DNA from: Methylobacterium isbiliense
GTDB lineage: Bacteria > Pseudomonadota > Alphaproteobacteria > Rhizobiales > Beijerinckiaceae
Assembly (NCBI RefSeq): GCF_022179325.1
Contig: NZ_BPQQ01000031.1
Location: forward strand, 306,220-370,219
Length of the DNA: 64,000 nucleotides
Direction of reading: 5' to 3'
Notes under the pieces: model-generated
The model's input: the letters and a program-made list of their open reading frames with translations, nothing else
Database searches by the model: none
Told to the model about the DNA's origin: nothing
Translations under genes and position numbers: made by a program
Shown: positions 59,814 to 64,000 of the stretch, piece after piece
Layout: each line of letters begins with the position of its first letter
Position numbering within the stretch: position 1 is the stretch's first letter

Positions 59814-60095
59814 GCGTGGAACCCGTCGGAACGGAGCGCGTCTGGAGGGACCTGGGCCGGACTCTCCGGTGCGATCCTTAAGGCTTGGTCACTGGGGCGG
59901 GAAAAAGGCCGCCCATCCCCGCAACCCTCGCGGGCCTCGGAGCGTCACCGTAACGAGCGTGGCCGGTCCGGCGTTCCGCATCGTTCCGGCCACCGCGGAG
60001 ACGACGGACTGCGCAGCTTGGCCGCAGGGGAGAAACGAATCCCCCAGCGCGGCGTTGTTGCAGCGCCAATAACCTATGCGCAAGGGACACTCGAC
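59814..60095. other. Intergenic region between murI and egtB, no gene seen
   Basis: The 282 bases hold divergent regulatory signals for the two flanking genes. A palindrome GGGCGG / CCGCCC is at about 59895-59914. No reading frame on either strand shows protein-like composition, and no tRNA-like fold was recognised. Confidence 0.5.
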
Positions 60096-61349
60096 ATGGC
60101 AGCGACCGCGCAGGCCGGCGAGGCACGCCCGGCCTTTCCGCCGCCGGACGTCACCGCCCGGCCGATCGACCGGGCCGCCTGGATCGCCGCCTTCCGGGAG
60201 GTCCGCGACGAGACCGAGCGCCGGGCCGCACCGCTCTCGCCGGAGGACCAGCAGATCCAGTCGATGCCCGATGCGAGCCCCACCAAGTGGCACCGGGCGC
60301 ACACGACGTGGTTCTTCGAGCAGTTCCTGCTACGCCCCCACGTGCCCGGCTACCGGATCTTCGACGAGCGCTTCTTCTATCTGTTCAATTCCTACTACGT
60401 GGCGGCGGGGCCGCGGGCGCCGCGCATCAGCCGCGGCCTTGTCACGCGGCCGACCTGCGCGGAGGTCCAGGCGTATCGCGCCCATGTCGACCGGGCCGTG
60501 GTCGCGCTGCTGGAGGACGCACCGGAGCCGGCGCTCGCCGAGGTGATCGGCACCGTGGAGATCGGCCTCCACCACGAGCAGCAGCACCAGGAACTGCTCC
60601 TGACCGACATCCTGCACGCCTTCGCGCAGAACCCGCTGGCGCCGGCCTACGATCCGGCCTGGCACTTCCCGGCCCCGGCCCCGGCCAAGGGCGCGCTGGC
60701 CCTCGACGGCGGCATCGCCGAGATCGGGCATGCGGGTGCGGGCTTCAGCTTCGACAACGAGTCGCCCCGTCACGCGGTGCTGCTGCGGCCGGTCGCCGTC
60801 GACCGCGCCCTCGTCACCAACGGCGAGTGGCTCGACTTCATGCAGGACGGGGGCTACGCGCGGCCGGAGCTGTGGCTCTCGGACGGGTTCGTCGCGGCGC
60901 AGAGCGAGGGCTGGGAGGCGCCGGGCTACTGGCGCCGGACGGAGGAGGGCGTCTGGTCGAGCATGACGCTCGCCGGACTCAGGACCGTCGATCCGGCGCT
61001 GCCGGTCACGCATGTGAGCTACTACGAGGCCGATGCCTTCGCGCGCTGGGCCGGGCGCGACCTGCCCACGGAGGCCGAATGGGAGATCGCCGCGCAGAGC
61101 GGCCTCGACGGCGCCTACGGCCATCTCTGGCAATGGACCCGGAGCGCCTACAGCGCCTATCCGGGCTATCGGCCGGTGGCGGGGGCGCTGGGCGAGTACA
61201 ACGGCAAGTTCATGGTCAGCCAGTTCGTGCTGCGCGGCGCCTCGGTGGCGACGCCGCGGGGACACAGCCGGGCGACCTACCGCAACTTCTTCTACCCGCA
61301 TCAGCGCTGGCAGTTCACCGGCCTCAGACTATCTCAAGGCCGGGCCTGA
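60096..61349 (+). CDS. egtB: Ergothioneine sulfoxide synthase EgtB
   Basis: EgtB is the iron enzyme that couples trimethyl-histidine (hercynine) with a thiol and O2. The 417-residue protein has the DinB-like N-terminal domain with iron ligands His69 (RAHTTWFFEQF), His160 and His164 (HHEQQHQELLLTDI), and the C-terminal formylglycine-generating-enzyme-like domain with LPTEAEWEIAAQSG, GHLWQWTRSAYSAYPGYRP and RGASVATPRGHSRATYRNFF. ATG at 60096. egtD follows after 41 bases, so the assignment is safe. Confidence 0.93.
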   Translation: MAATAQAGEARPAFPPPDVTARPIDRAAWIAAFREVRDETERRAAPLSPEDQQIQSMPDASPTKWHRAHTTWFFEQFLLRPHVPGYRIFDERFFYLFNSYYVAAGPRAPRISRGLVTRPTCAEVQAYRAHVDRAVVALLEDAPEPALAEVIGTVEIGLHHEQQHQELLLTDILHAFAQNPLAPAYDPAWHFPAPAPAKGALALDGGIAEIGHAGAGFSFDNESPRHAVLLRPVAVDRALVTNGEWLDFMQDGGYARPELWLSDGFVAAQSEGWEAPGYWRRTEEGVWSSMTLAGLRTVDPALPVTHVSYYEADAFARWAGRDLPTEAEWEIAAQSGLDGAYGHLWQWTRSAYSAYPGYRPVAGALGEYNGKFMVSQFVLRGASVATPRGHSRATYRNFFYPHQRWQFTGLRLSQGRA

Positions 61350-61390
61350 GGCGGAGGTTCGCCCGCCCCGCGCCGATCCCGGAGTGCCTC

Positions 61391-62380
61391 GTGACCGCAC
61401 CGCTTCCCCACCTGTCGCCGGCAACGCCGCTCGCCGATCCGCATAGCCGCGTCTTCGCCGAGGACGTCCTCGCGGGCCTGCGCGCCCCGCGCAAGCACCT
61501 CGCCGCGAAGTACTTCTACGACCGGCAGGGCTCGGCCCTGTTCGAGGCCATCACCCGGCTGCCGGAATACTACCCGACCCGCACGGAGTTCGGCATCCTC
61601 GAGCGCGATGGGCCTGCGATCGCCGCCGAGGTGGCGCCCGGCTCCGCCCTCGTCGAGTTGGGCAGCGGCTCCACCCAGAAGGTGCGGCGCCTGCTGCCGC
61701 ACCTGCGCGATCTGGCGGCCTACGTGCCGGTGGACGTGTCGGAGGAATTCCTGCGCAGCGAGGCGGAGGATCTGCGGGCCGATTTCCCGCACCTGCGCGT
61801 CGAGCCGGTGGCCGCCGACTTCACGCAGCCCTTCGCGCTGCCGGAGGATCTGGCGGGCCTGCCGCGGGCCGGGTTCTTCCCGGGCTCGACCATCGGCAAC
61901 TTCGAGCCGCAGGCGGCGGCGGCGCTGCTGCGCCATGTCGCGGCGACCTTCGGGGCCGGCGCGCGGCTGATCGTCGGGGTCGATCTCGTCAAGGACAAGG
62001 CGGTGCTCGACGCCGCCTACGACGATGCGGCCGGCGTGACGGCGGCCTTCAACCTCAACCTGCTCACGCGCATCAACCGCGAGATCGGCGCCGATTTCGA
62101 CCTCGACGCCTTCGCGCACCAAGCCTTCTTCGATCCCGACCACTCGCGGATCGAGATGCATCTCGTGAGCCGCCGGGCGCAGACCGTCACGGTGGCGGGC
62201 ATCCCCATCGCCTTCGCGTCGGGGGAGACGATCCACACCGAGAACAGCTACAAGTACACGGTCGAGAGCTTCCGGGCGCTGGCCCGCTCGGCCGGCTGGG
62301 AGGGCCGGGCGGTCTGGACCGATCCGGACCGGTTCTTCTCCGTGCACGCCCTCGGTCTCACCAGCATCCGGCGGCACTGA
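61391..62380 (+). CDS. egtD: L-histidine N-alpha-methyltransferase EgtD
   Basis: EgtD trimethylates histidine with three SAM to hercynine, the first step of ergothioneine synthesis. The 329-residue protein shows KYFYDRQGSALFEAITRLPEYYPTRTE, the SAM motif LVELGSGSTQKVRRLL, FFPGSTIGNFEP and the late IHTENSYKYTVESF, all canonical. GTG start at 61391 with GGAG seven bases upstream. egtA, egtC and egtE are not in the window; the gamma-glutamylcysteine route may be replaced. Confidence 0.94.
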   Translation: MTAPLPHLSPATPLADPHSRVFAEDVLAGLRAPRKHLAAKYFYDRQGSALFEAITRLPEYYPTRTEFGILERDGPAIAAEVAPGSALVELGSGSTQKVRRLLPHLRDLAAYVPVDVSEEFLRSEAEDLRADFPHLRVEPVAADFTQPFALPEDLAGLPRAGFFPGSTIGNFEPQAAAALLRHVAATFGAGARLIVGVDLVKDKAVLDAAYDDAAGVTAAFNLNLLTRINREIGADFDLDAFAHQAFFDPDHSRIEMHLVSRRAQTVTVAGIPIAFASGETIHTENSYKYTVESFRALARSAGWEGRAVWTDPDRFFSVHALGLTSIRRH

Positions 62381-62392
62381 CGGGGACGGGCG

Positions 62393-63091
62393 ATGAGCGA
62401 CCGCGCCGGCCCTCCCTCCTCGCCGAACGCGGTCGCGGCCTTCCTCGACGAGGCGCGCCGTGTCGCCCCGGCGGCCGGCGCGGCGCCGCGGCTCATCTTC
62501 GCCCTCGACGCGACGATGAGCCGGCAGCCGACCTGGGACCTCGCCTGCACGGTCCAGGCCGGCATGTTCGAGGCGACCGCCCGGCTCGGCGGCCTCGCGG
62601 TGCAGCTCGTCTATTTCCGCGGCTTCGGCGAGTGCCGCGCCTCGCGCTTCGTCGGCGACCCGCGGGCGCTCACTGGCCTGATGGCGGGCATCACCTGCCG
62701 GGGCGGACAGACCCAGATCGGCCGGGTGCTGCGCCATGCCCGCAACGAGGCCGGCAAGGGGCCGGTGAAGGCGCTGATCCTCGTCGGCGACGCCATCGAG
62801 GAGGATCTCGACGGCCTCTGCGCGGTGGCGGGAGAACTCGGCCTCCTCGGCCTGCCGGCCTTCTGCTTCCATGAGGGGCCCGACGCGCAGGCCGGTACGG
62901 GCTTTGCCGAGATCGCCCGGCTGTCGGGCGGCGCCTACGCGCGCTTCGATGCGGGCGCGCCCGGGACGCTCGCCGGGCTGCTGCGGGCCGCCGCGGTCTA
63001 TGCGTCGCGGGGACTCGACGGCCTGCGCCTCGCCGCGCGAGAAGACGGGGAGGCGCGCCGGCTCCTCGGCGCCCTGACCTCAGGCCGGTAA
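62393..63091 (+). CDS. VWA-like protein of unknown function in the egt operon
   Basis: A 232-residue soluble protein starting 12 bases after egtD. It has the outline of a von Willebrand A domain: strand LIFALDATMSRQPTWD, helix, strand VQLVYFRGFGECRASRF, and later LILVGDAIEEDLDGLCAVAGELG and GLPAFCFHEG. The MIDAS motif D-x-S-x-S is altered to DATMS (Asp39, Thr41, Ser43). TGFAEIARLSGGAYARFD is a typical VWA ending. No partner is known. Confidence 0.68.
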   Translation: MSDRAGPPSSPNAVAAFLDEARRVAPAAGAAPRLIFALDATMSRQPTWDLACTVQAGMFEATARLGGLAVQLVYFRGFGECRASRFVGDPRALTGLMAGITCRGGQTQIGRVLRHARNEAGKGPVKALILVGDAIEEDLDGLCAVAGELGLLGLPAFCFHEGPDAQAGTGFAEIARLSGGAYARFDAGAPGTLAGLLRAAAVYASRGLDGLRLAAREDGEARRLLGALTSGR

Positions 63092-63104
63092 CGACACCCT
63101 TCCC

Positions 63105-63827
63105 ATGATTGCTCTCGGCCTCGGCGTGCTGTGCCTCCTCGGGCTGTGGTGGCTCGGGCGCAATGCCGCCTCGGCCAGCCCAGCCTTTCTCGCCAAGACC
63201 CTGCGCCGGATCGGCGGCGGGGCCGCCCTCGCGGTGGCCGCGGTGCTGTTCCTGCGCGGGCGCTTCGACATGGCGACGGCGCTCGGCCTCGTCGGGGCGT
63301 GGCTGCTCGGCTGGCGCCAGATGCCGCCGCTGCCGTTCGGGCTCGGCGGGCCGGGCGCTGCGCGCTCGCCCGGCGGTGTCTCGCGGGTGCGCTCGGCGAC
63401 GATCGAAATGGAACTCGACCACGACACCGGCGCGATGCGCGGCACGGTGCTGGCGGGCGCGCGGGCGGGCCAGCCCCTCGACGCCCTGTCGCTCGATGCC
63501 CTCACCGCGCTGCTGCGGGCCTGCCGCGGCGGCGACCCGGAGGGCGCGCAGCTCCTAGAGGCGTATCTGGACCGCCGGTTTGCCGGCTGGCGTGTACACG
63601 CTGAGCGCGATGCCGACCCGCGGCCGGGCGGTCCGCTTCAGCCAGGGGCGATGACGGAGGAGGAGGCCTATCAGATCCTGGGGCTTGAGCGCGGGGCGGC
63701 CGTGGAGGACGTGCGACGCGCGCACCGAACCCTCATGAAACGGCTGCACCCGGACCAGGGGGGGTCGGACTACCTCGCGGCGCGCGTCAACGCGGCCAAG
63801 GACCGGCTTCTCAACCGACATCGCTGA
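63105..63827 (+). CDS. Membrane-anchored J-domain protein
   Basis: A 240-residue protein with two N-terminal hydrophobic segments (IALGLGVLCLLGLWWLG; AALAVAAVLFLRG, then a third around LGLVGAWLLGW), a linker, and a C-terminal J domain: EEEAYQILGLERGAAVEDVRRAHRTLMKRLHPDQGGSDYLAARVNAAKDRLL. The HPD motif is His215-Pro216-Asp217. It resembles TIM14/Pam18-type and DjlA-like proteins that stimulate Hsp70. It follows the VWA-like gene after 13 bases, so the four genes from egtB look like one operon. Confidence 0.85.
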   Translation: MIALGLGVLCLLGLWWLGRNAASASPAFLAKTLRRIGGGAALAVAAVLFLRGRFDMATALGLVGAWLLGWRQMPPLPFGLGGPGAARSPGGVSRVRSATIEMELDHDTGAMRGTVLAGARAGQPLDALSLDALTALLRACRGGDPEGAQLLEAYLDRRFAGWRVHAERDADPRPGGPLQPGAMTEEEAYQILGLERGAAVEDVRRAHRTLMKRLHPDQGGSDYLAARVNAAKDRLLNRHR

Positions 63828-63939
63828 TACTCCACGCGCGTGTCGACGGGGCCGCGGCGAGACGCGCCGCGGGGGGAGGCGGACGGGCGTCCGCCGGGTT
63901 CATCTTTTACCATCGGCCCAGGATGCTGACGCATCGATG

Positions 63940-63965
63940 TCGATCCCGGGCAAGCCCGGAATCGA
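63940..63965. repeat. Inverted repeat near the window end
   Basis: TCGATCCCGGGC and GCCCGGAATCGA form a 12-bp stem with one mismatch around an AA loop, 113 bases after the J-domain gene. No T-run follows on the plus strand. It could be an extragenic palindrome or a bidirectional end. The window stops 35 bases later. Confidence 0.55.
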
Positions 63966-64000
63966 CGGGGCCGCTGACCCATCTCGACGTGTCGATGCCA

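Noticed and set aside
59814-60095. Small genes on either strand between murI and egtB
   Set aside because: Open frames exist but are Arg/Pro-rich without conserved features, and they overlap the start regions of both flanking genes.

Overview
The window is a very GC-rich bacterial chromosome segment. Gene content and order point to an alphaproteobacterium of the Hyphomicrobiales, most like Methylobacterium. The evidence is the perM-hda-ppk-ppx run, obgE-proB-proA followed by nadD-rsfS-rlmH-envC-ctpA, an Hsp20/DUF1150 pair, an OlsB-type ornithine-lipid acyltransferase, a CIRCE-controlled groESL, ergothioneine genes and a phytochrome-type photoreceptor. No rRNA, tRNA, CRISPR array, integrase or transposase was seen, so this reads as core chromosome with a few accessory genes. 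The genus is inferred from style and gene order, not from a database match.

Layout. 1-6522: end of a PerM-type permease, Hda-like replication regulator, polyphosphate kinase and exopolyphosphatase (opposed enzymes of polyphosphate turnover), and an M20 deacylase. 6606-10096: fatty-acid synthesis block fabD-fabG-acpP-fabF. 10097-10471: hairpins and a broken small antisense reading frame. 10472-13498: mltG, yicC, gmk. 13640-17683: a disulfide oxidoreductase followed after 12 bases by a hybrid photoreceptor kinase carrying a photoactive-yellow-protein domain, a bacteriophytochrome core and a HisKA_2-type kinase. 17718-19123 (-): flippase-like membrane protein coupled to a small ferredoxin. 19408-24987 (-): five-gene peptide ABC importer. 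25126-28287 (-): glycosyltransferase, methyltransferase and a CorA/ZntB channel.

28339-30544: groESL with promoter, CIRCE and terminator. 30577-34134: a class V aminotransferase-fold protein and, on the opposite strand, a type IA topoisomerase with duplicated C-terminal modules. 34326-35270: a secreted phospholipase A2-like protein and a little-coding gap. 35271-37721: a membrane-anchored PAS-GGDEF-EAL protein. 37821-39431 (-): olsB and a DUF2267-like protein. 39497-40299: rplU-rpmA with promoter and leader hairpin. 41246-49790: a compact forward cluster (obgE, vapBC, proB, proA, nadD, rsfS, rlmH, envC, ctpA) mixing ribosome maturation, proline and NAD synthesis and cell-wall processing. The vapBC toxin-antitoxin pair is wedged between obgE and proB.

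50023-56475: divergent polysaccharide deacetylase, rppH, DUF2939, Hsp20, DUF1150, hydrolase (-), glycosyltransferase, and infC with a probable AUU start. 56627-59813: AMP nucleosidase, then a hydrolase and murI on the minus strand. 60096-63827: probable four-gene operon egtB-egtD-VWA-like-DnaJ-like.

The most noteworthy item is the PYP-phytochrome hybrid kinase at 15089-17683: the pocket residues for p-coumarate and for bilin are both retained. Also worth attention are the PLA2-like secreted protein, the egt-linked VWA/J-domain pair, the vapBC insertion, the topoisomerase tail repeats, and several 12-14 bp tandem repeats at gene edges.
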